Positions 1-8,395 of a stretch of 61,109 nucleotides of DNA are shown piece after piece (positions within the stretch are counted from its first letter, which is position 1; each line of letters starts with the position of its first letter). The position numbers and the translations under genes are program-made. The DNA is from CAZJCK01 sp964544635 (GTDB taxonomy: Bacteria; Zixibacteria; MSB-5A5; GN15; FEB-12). A model generated the notes under the pieces. The model ran no database searches. It was given only the letters and a program-made list of their open reading frames with translations, and was not told where the DNA came from. The stretch is taken from NCBI GenBank assembly GCA_964544635.1, contig CAZJCK010000009.1, forward strand, positions 1 through 61,109, given 5' to 3'.

Positions 1-2569
1 TGGGGAACTTGTCCGGACGGAAGTGGGTGTTGAAGAAGTGGACGGTGAAGATGAAAGCCGTCGCCAGGAGCGCTTCGTCGGAGTGAATGATGGTGGCGAC
101 GTTGATCACCCAGCCCGGCAGGAAGAGGGTAAAGAATTCGGGGAACCAGAGCATGAGACCGGTCGTGCCGATGATGGCGACGCCCCAGAAGACGGCGAAG
201 TAGTCAAATTTCTCCCAGTAGGTCCAGCGTCCATACTGCGGGCGCGGCCCCATGCCGATAAACCACTTCAAGGTACCCCAGGCCTCCTTGAGGTCGGTCA
301 CATTGGGCAGCATCGAGTCCTTGTGCAGCAGGAACTGCTTCCATGTTTTGCCCTGCTCGCGGCGTTCCTTGAACAGGTAGAAGATGTGCGTTATGAAATA
401 GAAGAACGTCACCAGTGCGGCGAGACGGTGGATATAGCCGGTAGTCTCGAAGCCGCCCATGGCCTCGGCGATCCACTGGGCCCAGCCGAGGTAGCTGAAT
501 TTGAGCGCCATACCGGTAACGGCGAGCGACAGGAATGAAACGATGACGAGTACGTGGAGGCGTCGCTGGTACGGTTTAAAGCGCTGGTACATCTTCTCGC
601 CGGCATGTTCCATGCGGAGTTTCTTGTGCTGCTTCATGGCCTGCCAGGAGCGGGGCAGCCAGAGGAGGGTGTGGACGCCGGCCACGGCAAGGGTGCCGAG
701 CAGCAGGGTCGTCATGAACCAGAAGGTATAGAACAGGATCGGATAGCGGTCCTTGTCGTGGTGGGTGGCGTGCGTCAGGTAGCCGGCAAACTGACGGTGC
801 GATCCTTCGTGACACTGGCCGCAGGTTTCAACGATGTTGTCGCGCGACAGCGCCGAGTTGATATTATCGGGCGGCAGGATGGTATGGGCGCCGTGACAGT
901 CGTGGCAGCGGGCCGCGGCGTCGTAGCCGAGTTTCGAGACTTTACCGTGGAAAGTCTCGAAGTAGCTTTCGGTAACATCTTCGTGGCAACTGCCGCACTG
1001 CCGAATCATCTCCTCGCGAAATCCGTCAGCATCGGCACTGATAGCGGTGTGCGCATGGTGGCAGTTCTCGCAGGTTGGCAACGGATCCTCGGCATCGGGA
1101 TTAAACTGCACGGAGTGGATACTCTGGGTGTATCGCTCGTAGATGCCGTTGTGGCAGGTGCCGCAGGTTTGCGAGATATTGTTGCGATTGACGCTTGAGG
1201 CTGAATCGGTGCGTGGTAGAATATTGTGCGAAGTATGACAGTCGGTGCACATCGCTGTCACGACGAGGCCCGATTCCTTCAGGCCGCGACCGTGAATCGA
1301 CATCAGGTAGTTCTCGACATGGTGGTCATCCTCGCCGCGCCGTTCAGCCGCAACCTCGCCGTGGCGATGACATTCGCCGCAGAGATCGGGCACGTTGATC
1401 GGGAAGGTCGGCGACTGCTGGTCGGTGTGGCCTCGTATGTCGTGGGTACCGTGGCAGTCTTCACAGGTCGGGGCGTTGGGATCGCCGCGGTCGGCCAGCT
1501 GGCCGTGCATCGAGTTTTCGTATGTGGTGACCACTTCGGTGTGACAGACGCCGCAATCGACCTCCTGCACGACCGTGACACACGGCCGTTCATGTTGCGG
1601 CGACACGCCGGTGTGACACTGGGCGCAGGTCGCTTTGCCGCGATGGATGGAGTTCTTGAATTCGTCTTCGTCGACGAACAGCGAGACGGTTTCACCGTCA
1701 CGCTGCATGGTGATATTGGGATCACTGTGGCAACGGAGACAGTCGGCGTTGGAGACGCCTTCGTCATAGAACACGCGGCGTATCTGGTGCGGCTCGTGGC
1801 AGTCGACACAGACCGGCACCTGGTTGGGCGCCTGCCCCCACAATTCACCCTGGATGATCTTGCGGTGCACCTGTTCAATGCGGGAATGGCACTGCTGGCA
1901 GGTCCGGGCGATGTTGGCGCTGTGGATCGATGATTTGGGATCATTGTGATCACGGATGTCGTGAGCGGAGTGACAGTCGACGCACACGGCGGTAACAGTC
2001 AGGCCCTGCCGCAGCAGGCCGTAACCGTGAATGGACATCGAATAGTTGGTGAAAATGCTGTCCTGCGGTATATCGCGCATACGACTGACCTCGGTGCCTT
2101 CCTTGTGGCACTGGCCGCACATGATCGGGATGTTGAACTTGGCGACGCGGGACTCTTCGGCCTCCGGTCCGACGATGTCGTGGTACCCGTGACAATCCCA
2201 GCACTGCGGCGCCAGTTCGTCGCCGCGTTCCACCGCCATACCGTGGAGCGAACCGGCATAGACCTCGGATACGTCGTCGTGGCACATTTCGCAGGGCACT
2301 GGTTCGAGATCTTCGGCATGCGGCCAGTCCTCGAAGTCGGCGAGGTCGATGTGACAGTCGATACATCCGAACTCACCGTGAACCGATTTGTCGAAAGCGG
2401 CTATGTCGACATAGGCCGAGACCTCATTGCCACGGATAACGGCGGTCAGGTCCGGATCCTCGTGGCACATCATGCAGTCTTCGTTGCCCTGGGCGGATGC
2501 TGGCGCCGCGCTCAGTATGAGCAGCGCCGGTGCGAGGAGCAGGAATAGTCTCCTGAGTTCGATCTTCAT
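1..2569 (-). CDS. Multihaem cytochrome c / cytochrome b fusion, 3' end beyond window
   Basis: Likely inner-membrane quinol oxidase that passes electrons to a string of periplasmic c-haems. The minus strand is open from the ATG at 2569 to the window edge (856 codons) without a frame break; I checked the phase at 2476, 823 and 439. A signal peptide (MKIELRRLFLLLAPALLIL) is followed by 19 CXXCH motifs, the first CMMCH near 2476 and the last CGQCH near 823. The rest is hydrophobic with His-bearing membrane helices (GYIHRLAALVTFFYFITHIF; then YWEKFDYFAVFWGV), as in cytochrome b561/formate-dehydrogenase-gamma-like domains. The stop codon is not in the window. An in-frame ATG also lies at 2575; neither has a strong ribosome site. 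It is a paralogue of the next gene upstream on the same strand. The architecture resembles Geobacter CbcL (c-haem domain plus b-type membrane domain); quinol oxidation is inferred. Confidence 0.9.
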   Translation of the reverse strand, partial: MKIELRRLFLLLAPALLILSAAPASAQGNEDCMMCHEDPDLTAVIRGNEVSAYVDIAAFDKSVHGEFGCIDCHIDLADFEDWPHAEDLEPVPCEMCHDDVSEVYAGSLHGMAVERGDELAPQCWDCHGYHDIVGPEAEESRVAKFNIPIMCGQCHKEGTEVSRMRDIPQDSIFTNYSMSIHGYGLLRQGLTVTAVCVDCHSAHDIRDHNDPKSSIHSANIARTCQQCHSRIEQVHRKIIQGELWGQAPNQVPVCVDCHEPHQIRRVFYDEGVSNADCLRCHSDPNITMQRDGETVSLFVDEDEFKNSIHRGKATCAQCHTGVSPQHERPCVTVVQEVDCGVCHTEVVTTYENSMHGQLADRGDPNAPTCEDCHGTHDIRGHTDQQSPTFPINVPDLCGECHRHGEVAAERRGEDDHHVENYLMSIHGRGLKESGLVVTAMCTDCHTSHNILPRTDSASSVNRNNISQTCGTCHNGIYERYTQSIHSVQFNPDAEDPLPTCENCHHAHTAISADADGFREEMIRQCGSCHEDVTESYFETFHGKVSKLGYDAAARCHDCHGAHTILPPDNINSALSRDNIVETCGQCHEGSHRQFAGYLTHATHHDKDRYPILFYTFWFMTTLLLGTLAVAGVHTLLWLPRSWQAMKQHKKLRMEHAGEKMYQRFKPYQRRLHVLVIVSFLSLAVTGMALKFSYLGWAQWIAEAMGGFETTGYIHRLAALVTFFYFITHIFYLFKERREQGKTWKQFLLHKDSMLPNVTDLKEAWGTLKWFIGMGPRPQYGRWTYWEKFDYFAVFWGVAIIGTTGLMLWFPEFFTLFLPGWVINVATIIHSDEALLATAFIFTVHFFNTHFRPDKFP

Positions 2570-2658
2570 GGTCATCCGTTGCGATATGCCATCGGCCGCC
2601 TGCCTTCCCGGCCCGGCGACCGATGATGATTGGTGTTGCTAAAACCCGGTGTTCATGC

Positions 2659-4665
2659 TCAGTCGTTCTTCTTGTCTTCTCCGTCAGTGGTCGACGATGG
2701 GCGGGGACGGGCACCGGTCTGCAGGCTGGGATCCTTCGGATGTTCATGTCGCAGCATGTCGACCGGCATCTTACCGGTGTACCAGGAGGGATTGTTCGGG
2801 TAGACACCCGGATTGAACACCGTCGAATACATGTGCCAGACCAAAATCGCAAGCGTGGCCAGCCAGGCTTCATAGTAGTGGAATACCAGGAAGATGTCGA
2901 GGGCGCCCTTGGGGAACATCTGCACCGCAAGGTTATCGAACCAGAGGAGCAGGCCGGTGATAATCATTATGGCCGATCCCCACACCAGCGCCCAGTACTC
3001 TGCCTTCTCGACATAGCTGAAGCGACCGAACTGCGGCTTTTCCTTGCTGAGATTGAGGTTGTAACCGACCATCTGGAAGAATTCGGCAATGTCGGTCTTG
3101 GTCGGAATCATGTCGACGATGAACTGGCGGCCGCGACGGGTGGTCAGGTAGACGAGGTGCCAGACAACCGTGAACATGAAGATGACACCGGCAACGCGGT
3201 GTATGATGCCGCGGAGATCGGCGCCACCCTCCCAGCCGAACATCCACTGACTCCACCAGGCATTGTAGAAGCGGAGGGAGAAGCCGCTGATCACGAGGAC
3301 GATGAAAGTGACCATGAGGAAGGTATGCTGCCAGACCTCGTTGGTCGTCATCCGTCGGATTTGCGGTTTCTTGTTGAGCTGGCGCATCTGTTTGAGCAGA
3401 TCGATCAGCCAGTGGAAGACCATGATACCGATAACAACCGTTATCAGCACGATGTAGATGTCGGCGATAATGCCGGCCACCGGCGTTTGTGAAATACCGG
3501 GATCGCCATGGATCTGGGTGGCGGCCATTTCCGTAGAAATATTGGGGTGACAGCGGCCGCAGGTTTCATCGAGATTGGCCGGATGGATCGAGGAGGTCGA
3601 GTCACGGCTCGGCAAGACGCGGTGGGCGCCGTGGCAGGAGGCGCAGTTGGCCACCGTGACATCGCCGGCCATACTCTTCAGTCCGTGGTAACTGTCGACC
3701 CAGCTCTCCAGTCGTCCGGACGGCCGGCCATACTTTTCATTGAGACGGGCCGACTCATGGCAAGGGGAGCAGGTTGCCTCGGCCACGCGCGACGGACTGA
3801 CACGGGAGGCCGGATCGTCCGGCGACACGATACCATGCTCGCCGTGACAGCCGGTGCAAACAGGCGCATCGACTTCGCCGCGTTCCACCATCTTGCCGTG
3901 GATGCCTTCCCAGTAATCCATTTCAACATTGTGGTGACACTTACCGCAGGTCTTCGGTATGTTGAAAAAATTGATCGCCGACTCGGGGTGGGCCGGAGAG
4001 AGTATGCGGTGTGCCGAGCCGCCGGTGGAGTGACAGTCGTTGCAGGTAGCAGCGAGGTATACGCCGCCGAGGGCGGCCGTACCGTGCACCGATGATTTGT
4101 ACACATCAACCGACTTGCCGTACAGAATTTCGTGCTTCTCGGTCAGGTTGATGTCTTCGTGACAGCTGGCGCAGGTCGCCGGGACATTGGTTGGATTGAC
4201 GCGCGAATTCTTGTTATCGGCGGGAAGAATGTCGTGGCGGCCGTGGCAATCGTAGCAGGTGGGAATGTCCTCGCCTTTGCCGGCTTCCAGGCGACCGTGG
4301 TACTGATATGTATCGGCAGCGTCGGAGTGACACATGCCGCATTCAACTTTGCTGACTGCTTCGTCATGGGGAAGTTCTTCAATACCGATGTGACAGTCGA
4401 CACAGGCGAAATCGGCGTGGACCGATCCCTGGTGGGCTTCCAGGTACTCGCCTTCCGTCTCGATCTCGGAATCGACATGGCAGGCTAAACAGTTTTCGTT
4501 GTTGTACGGATCTTCTTCCTGCGCTGCCGCGAATGCCGGCAGGAAGAATGAAAAAAGCAGCGCTGTCAGAAGTGCCGTCAGGCCGGTCTTGACACCGACA
4601 CCGATGCCCGTCCCCAAACTATCCACAGCCGTTCGCTGACTGCGGGCCTTGCCTATACCACCCAT
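2659..4665 (-). CDS. 11-haem cytochrome c / cytochrome b fusion, CbcL-like architecture
   Basis: Candidate quinol:cytochrome c oxidoreductase of the inner membrane, about 668 aa. After a signal/anchor segment come 11 CXXCH sites (CLACH, CVDCH, CGMCH, CYDCH, CASCH, CNDCH, CGKCH, CTGCH, CSPCH, CASCH, CGRCH). About five membrane helices follow, with His residues placed to bind b-haem (VWQH, IIHRVAG, TVVWHLVYL, FHYYEAWLA, LVWHMYS). I chose the ATG at 4665 because AAGGAG (4677-4672) lies 6 nt upstream; an in-frame TTG at 4683 would have no such site. It is 89 bp upstream of the 19-haem paralogue and probably in one operon with it. A perfect TATAAT box and a GTGA-N6-TCAC palindrome lie upstream. 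Membrane-domain family assignment is by pattern; quinol oxidation is inferred from architecture. Confidence 0.9.
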   Translation of the reverse strand: MGGIGKARSQRTAVDSLGTGIGVGVKTGLTALLTALLFSFFLPAFAAAQEEDPYNNENCLACHVDSEIETEGEYLEAHQGSVHADFACVDCHIGIEELPHDEAVSKVECGMCHSDAADTYQYHGRLEAGKGEDIPTCYDCHGRHDILPADNKNSRVNPTNVPATCASCHEDINLTEKHEILYGKSVDVYKSSVHGTAALGGVYLAATCNDCHSTGGSAHRILSPAHPESAINFFNIPKTCGKCHHNVEMDYWEGIHGKMVERGEVDAPVCTGCHGEHGIVSPDDPASRVSPSRVAEATCSPCHESARLNEKYGRPSGRLESWVDSYHGLKSMAGDVTVANCASCHGAHRVLPSRDSTSSIHPANLDETCGRCHPNISTEMAATQIHGDPGISQTPVAGIIADIYIVLITVVIGIMVFHWLIDLLKQMRQLNKKPQIRRMTTNEVWQHTFLMVTFIVLVISGFSLRFYNAWWSQWMFGWEGGADLRGIIHRVAGVIFMFTVVWHLVYLTTRRGRQFIVDMIPTKTDIAEFFQMVGYNLNLSKEKPQFGRFSYVEKAEYWALVWGSAIMIITGLLLWFDNLAVQMFPKGALDIFLVFHYYEAWLATLAILVWHMYSTVFNPGVYPNNPSWYTGKMPVDMLRHEHPKDPSLQTGARPRPSSTTDGEDKKND

Positions 4666-4730
4666 CATATACTCCTTGTCCAAGTCCGTGCCGTGCCCGG
4701 CCAGCTTACCTGACTGTAAACTTGTAGGCC

Positions 4731-4759
4731 ATTATACACGTTTCCGATTTTCGGCGCAA
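4731..4759 (-). promoter_or_regulatory. Sigma70-type promoter for the c/b cytochrome pair
   Basis: On the minus strand a perfect TATAAT (4736-4731) lies exactly 17 nt downstream of TTGCGC (4759-4754). It sits about 65 nt upstream of the chosen start codon. The weak -35 box is typical of an activated promoter, and the palindrome touching it supports that. Confidence 0.55.
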
Positions 4760-4775
4760 GTGAAAAATTTCACTT
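4758..4775. promoter_or_regulatory. CRP/FNR-type palindrome abutting the -35 box
   Basis: AAGTGAAA and TTTCACTT form a perfect 8-bp inverted repeat separated by two bases. Its core is GTGA-N6-TCAC, the half-site spacing of CRP-family regulators. It overlaps the -35 hexamer of the minus-strand promoter by two bases and lies in the spacer shared with the divergent 7-haem cytochrome, so it may control both. The regulator itself is not in this window. Confidence 0.5.
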
Positions 4776-4897
4776 TACAAGGTCTTTCTTCACTCCTATT
4801 CATTCGCTCAAAGTATCGACATCCGGCGGCTAAAAGCTGAACGATGTTGTCTTGATTATTCAGCATTTTTCGGCTCTCAGGCTGGTTTTTGGAGTCA

Positions 4898-5704
4898 ATG
4901 AGACGGGGTGTTCTGCCGATGTCCCTATTAATGAGGAGATATTCGGGCATACTTCAGGCAGCCGTTTCGGTCTTCTTGCTTTGCGGGGTTGTGGCCATTA
5001 TCGGTATTGGGCCTGCCGGGATCGGTTCCGGGCGCTATGATTCGGCGCATGAACAGGCCGACTGCGGCAACTGTCATACGTTTGTGGCCTCGACTAATGC
5101 AGCGCCGCCGGTCAACCGTTCGGCCCAGTGTTTAAGCTGTCACAGCAAACGTCCCAGTTCAACTGGTCTGGCGTTTCATAACGGTAATCGGGATTGTCTG
5201 GAATGCCATAACTATCATCGCACCGGCATGTTGCTGGCGTCGGATCGCGAGTTTCACTTCAATTTCAATTCCGATCGTCTGGTGGCGCAATGCCGGACCT
5301 GTCATCACGACGCGAGCCGCCCGAGGAACCTGTCGCCCGGCCACGAAGCGGCGGTATCGGTATACCATTCAGACAGTTATCAGCTCTCCGGGCTGACTCC
5401 GTCGCAGGGCTGCCTGCTTTGCCACAGCCGGACGACCCGGACCATGGCGCCGTCGACCGGTAGCCTGGAGCCACCGCGGTTCAGCGAGCATGCCAGTCAT
5501 CCGGTTGGTCAGACGGTGGTGCCGGGGTCGGGCCGCGGACGTAATAAGATCCGGACCGAATTGGATCCGCGGTTAGAGCTTTACAATGGTCGGATTGAGT
5601 GCCAGACCTGTCATTCCATGACCTCGCAGACGACCTACCTGCTGGCCGATTTTGAGTCGACGACGGCACTGTGCCAGGGCTGCCATGAGCACGGCAGGCG
5701 CTGA
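4898..5704 (+). CDS. Seven-haem c-type cytochrome, exported
   Basis: A secreted or periplasmic electron carrier of about 268 aa. A hydrophobic segment near residues 20-40 (AAVSVFLLCGVVAIIGIG) should be a signal peptide or N-terminal anchor. Seven CXXCH sites follow: CGNCH, CLSCH, CLECH, CRTCH, CLLCH, CQTCH and CQGCH, the last only a few residues from the C terminus. The start is the ATG at 4898 with GGAG four bases upstream; ATG at 4919 is an alternative and would still keep the hydrophobic segment. It is transcribed away from the c/b cytochrome pair. The long stretch between haems five and six has no haem sites and no domain I recognise. Confidence 0.85.
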   Translation: MRRGVLPMSLLMRRYSGILQAAVSVFLLCGVVAIIGIGPAGIGSGRYDSAHEQADCGNCHTFVASTNAAPPVNRSAQCLSCHSKRPSSTGLAFHNGNRDCLECHNYHRTGMLLASDREFHFNFNSDRLVAQCRTCHHDASRPRNLSPGHEAAVSVYHSDSYQLSGLTPSQGCLLCHSRTTRTMAPSTGSLEPPRFSEHASHPVGQTVVPGSGRGRNKIRTELDPRLELYNGRIECQTCHSMTSQTTYLLADFESTTALCQGCHEHGRR

Positions 5705-6054
5705 TTACCCCCTAAACAGATCTCTAAACATTTATGGTATTATGACTTGACCCTCACCGGCGGGTCAGCGCCGGCCGAGGCTGGATCGACAACCGCTTCA
5801 TCTACGGTCTTGTGTGGCGAGAAGACCCGATTTCTCATCTATTCAGCAGCCGCACAATTCGTCTCTTTTCCCCGAATAGATGGCAATATTTGGCCGAATT
5901 CCCTTGACACTCTCGTGACAATATTGTACTTTTGGTCACAAAGTTGGTAACAGACAGAGGAACTCGATCAACCGCCATACGTACTAATCTCGGCGTAAGA
6001 CAAACAACGGCTTGTGAAAAGAATCACTAAGCCCCAGCACCAAACGACAGAATC
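5705..6054. other. 350-bp intergenic leader of the OmcS-like unit
   Basis: I see no convincing gene here. The stretch holds a small inverted repeat (TGACCC/GGGTCA, about 5748-5767) without a following T-run and a likely promoter near 5904. A 67-codon open frame inside it lacks a ribosome site and protein-like composition. Confidence 0.5.
5904..5932 (+). promoter_or_regulatory. Probable promoter upstream of the NHL / OmcS-like genes
   Basis: A perfect TTGACA (5904-5909) is followed after 17 nt by TACTTT (5927-5932), a poor -10 box. The surrounding bases are AT-rich, unlike the coding DNA. The spacing to the NHL gene start would leave a leader of roughly 115 nt. Confidence 0.4.
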
Positions 6055-7197
6055 ATGACGACACCAACCGGCACTGACAGCATCTCAAAAGCAATAAGCT
6101 CACTGCGTTTGTCTTTTTTGTATGCTATCCATGCCGGCTTGTTGGTGTTAGTGTTCGTCCGGCCAATAGCGGCGCAGCAGGCATCGGGCCAGCCGTTGGC
6201 AGTACCGGCCCAGTTCGTACAGCGCCTCACGCTGCCTGGTGAAATGAACGAACTGCTGCGTCCCGGACGCATGTTTGTCGATCGCCAGTTCGGCGAAATC
6301 TTCGTTTCCGATCCCGGAAACAATCGTGTGGTCATCTTCGACCAGAACGGTGTCTTCCGCTTTGAGTTTTTCGGTACCGACATATATGGTTCGGCCTACG
6401 ACATGGTGGTTGACAGCAAAGGGTATATCTATGTGCTCGGTACCACCGGTGCGGGGCACCAGTTATTCAAATTTGATTTCGACGGTACGCTAATGGACAC
6501 GCTGGACCTGTCGCGGGTTATTTCGACGCCGCGCCGCCAGATCGGCAGCATTGCCATTGACAATCAGGACAACCTGTACCTGGTCTTGCCGAACGAGAAC
6601 CAGATTATATCGCTAACGACTGACGGTCGGGAACGGTACCGTTTTTCGGTGGCCACCGGTTTGGACAGCGACCAGCTTCAGGAAACGGTATTTGGTGCGC
6701 TGACGATCAGCGGTGGCCGCTTGTACCTGCCGGTATCGTCGAACGGCATGGTTGAGGTATATGATCTCACCGGCGGTCATCTGCGGACATTTGGGATTCG
6801 TGGCAACCTGGTCGGTCAGTTCAATTTCCCGGTCGAGGTGGCGGTATCCAAAGACGGTATCATCATGGTGCTCGACAAGCATCGTTTCATGGTACTCTGC
6901 TTCGACGAGCAGTATCGCTTCCTGGGTGAGTTTGGCGGCAAAGGTATAAATCCGGGCTGGTTTTATCATCCCGACAAGCTGGTGGTTGACACGCTCAACC
7001 AGGTGTATATAGGACAGATTTTCAACAGCTGGGTTCAGGTAGTGACCATACCTGATTTCATTACGGCCAAGGTGGCGCTGGACGTGCAAGGTACCGGCGA
7101 CCTGGCCGGTGAACCGGCTGCAGACTCAACTAAACAATCAACCCTTAACGTTGAACCGGCGTCGGACGACACACCTGTGGTGTCGATGACGCCATGA
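6055..7197 (+). CDS. Exported NHL-repeat beta-propeller protein
   Basis: A 380-aa exported protein. A hydrophobic signal segment around residues 18-40 ends near PIAAQQ, followed by NHL-type repeats: motifs such as MFVDRQFGEIFVSDPGNNRV, IAIDNQDNLYLV, VAVSKDGIIMVLD and LVVDTLNQVYIG are propeller blades. No cysteines form haem sites. It ends 23 nt before the OmcS-like cytochrome and probably shares its transcript. As I recall, the Geobacter omcS gene also has an NHL-repeat neighbour (GSU2505), which supports a shared but unknown role in filament assembly or surface attachment. Confidence 0.85.
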   Translation: MTTPTGTDSISKAISSLRLSFLYAIHAGLLVLVFVRPIAAQQASGQPLAVPAQFVQRLTLPGEMNELLRPGRMFVDRQFGEIFVSDPGNNRVVIFDQNGVFRFEFFGTDIYGSAYDMVVDSKGYIYVLGTTGAGHQLFKFDFDGTLMDTLDLSRVISTPRRQIGSIAIDNQDNLYLVLPNENQIISLTTDGRERYRFSVATGLDSDQLQETVFGALTISGGRLYLPVSSNGMVEVYDLTGGHLRTFGIRGNLVGQFNFPVEVAVSKDGIIMVLDKHRFMVLCFDEQYRFLGEFGGKGINPGWFYHPDKLVVDTLNQVYIGQIFNSWVQVVTIPDFITAKVALDVQGTGDLAGEPAADSTKQSTLNVEPASDDTPVVSMTP

Positions 7198-7220
7198 CGT
7201 AACTTTTTTGGAGGTATGTA

Positions 7221-8270
7221 ATGCGTAAGGTATTACTGTTGGCCCTGGGACTCGTCTTCGTGGCAAGCGGCTCGTCGTTCGCTTTCCACGATGGCGGTGT
7301 GGCACATTGCAATGGTTGCCACACCATGCACAACAGCCAGGACGGCGCTCTGGTCGATCCGGACAGCCCGAATGGTAACCCGTGGTTGCTCAATGACGCG
7401 ACTCCGTCGGATGTCTGTCTGGGCTGTCACGCCACTGGTCTTGGATCAGTCTTCGCGAATGATCCGCTGAACCCGGCCCCGCTGAAGGGCGGCGGCAACT
7501 TTATCTTCCTGCTGGAAGACAACCTGAACGACGGCCACGGCGGCGCCACCAACCCGATTTCGGGTGATGCGGCCGGTCACAACATCGTTGCTCCGGGTTA
7601 CGGTCTTGCCGGCGACGCTACCCTGACGGCGGCTCCGGGCGGAACCTACCCGGCCGGTTCGCTGGGTTGCTCGTCCTGTCACGACCCGCACGGTAACGCT
7701 GAGTTCCGTCTGCTGTACGGCATTGGCCCGATCCAGGACGGCCTGTACACGTTCAGTGCTGCGGCTCCGCAAGCGGAAGGTCTGGCCCTCTTCTTTGGTG
7801 CAGAAGCCAATGACAACCACACCGCTTATCAGGGCGGCATGTCGGCCTGGTGTGGCAACTGCCACGGCGATTTCCACGCCAACGGCACCAAGCTGATCCA
7901 CCCGTCGGGTGTTGCCATGGGCGCCACTGTCGCCAATGCCTACAACCTGTACAACGGTACGGTTGATCTGACCGGTGGTACTCAGGCGACGGCGTATCTG
8001 GCTGCGGTCCCGTTTGAAGATGCGGCCAACACGGTTTCTTCGACGGCCGGTCCGAGTGCGACCTCGCAGGTCTCGTGCATCACCTGTCACCGCGCCCACG
8101 CCACGTCCGCTCCGGACGCCGGCCGCTGGGACTTCAGCGTGACGTTCCTGCACGAAGACGGTGTCGAGTCCGGTTCGTACGCGATCCCGGATCCGTACAA
8201 CAACCTGAACCAGCGTTCGCTGTGTAACAAGTGCCACGTCAAGGACGCTGGCGACGAGCAGCCGTTCTAA
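7221..8270 (+). CDS. omcS-like: OmcS-family hexahaem cytochrome, candidate nanowire subunit
   Basis: A 349-aa secreted cytochrome with a signal peptide cut near SFA|FHDGG and six CXXCH sites at residues 30, 66, 150, 211, 286 and 335. Several blocks match Geobacter sulfurreducens OmcS as I remember it: FHDGGVAHCNGCHTMHNS at the mature N terminus, GHNIVAPGY, APGGTYP, CSSCHDPHG, TQATAYLAAVPFE, CITCHRAHAT and CNKCHVKD at the end. In OmcS, His16 of the mature protein ligates a haem of the next subunit in the filament; here the TMH histidine (residue 37) falls at mature position 16. Eleven non-CXXCH histidines are available as distal ligands. Codon use is strongly biased, suggesting high expression. 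GGAGG lies seven bases before the ATG, and a strong terminator follows. Filament formation is inferred from homology. Confidence 0.92.
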   Translation: MRKVLLLALGLVFVASGSSFAFHDGGVAHCNGCHTMHNSQDGALVDPDSPNGNPWLLNDATPSDVCLGCHATGLGSVFANDPLNPAPLKGGGNFIFLLEDNLNDGHGGATNPISGDAAGHNIVAPGYGLAGDATLTAAPGGTYPAGSLGCSSCHDPHGNAEFRLLYGIGPIQDGLYTFSAAAPQAEGLALFFGAEANDNHTAYQGGMSAWCGNCHGDFHANGTKLIHPSGVAMGATVANAYNLYNGTVDLTGGTQATAYLAAVPFEDAANTVSSTAGPSATSQVSCITCHRAHATSAPDAGRWDFSVTFLHEDGVESGSYAIPDPYNNLNQRSLCNKCHVKDAGDEQPF

Positions 8271-8337
8271 GAACGGTACTCGCGACCAATCCGGTCTGAA
8301 ATCGGTTGATTTCATGGCCTGATTGACTGAAATTGAT

Positions 8338-8370
8338 AACGCCCGGGCCCCCAAAGCTCGGGCGTTTTTT
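8338..8370 (+). terminator. Rho-independent terminator after the OmcS-like gene
   Basis: An 11-bp stem (8338-8348 with 8356-8366, one G-U pair) closes a short loop and is followed by a T-run ending at 8370. It separates the OmcS-like gene from the downstream export/conduit genes, which could then be expressed at a lower level by read-through or from their own promoter. Confidence 0.85.
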
Positions 8371-8395
8371 GCCACCGTGGGAGGTATGGCAAAGT

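Noticed and set aside
1..2569. Broken or frameshifted cytochrome gene at the left edge
   Set aside because: Haem motifs at 2476 and 823 and the membrane segment at 439 are all in the frame of the ATG at 2569, so the gene is intact and simply leaves the window.
5747..5950. 67-codon open frame upstream of the NHL gene
   Set aside because: No ribosome site, composition unlike a protein, and it overlaps the likely promoter at 5904.
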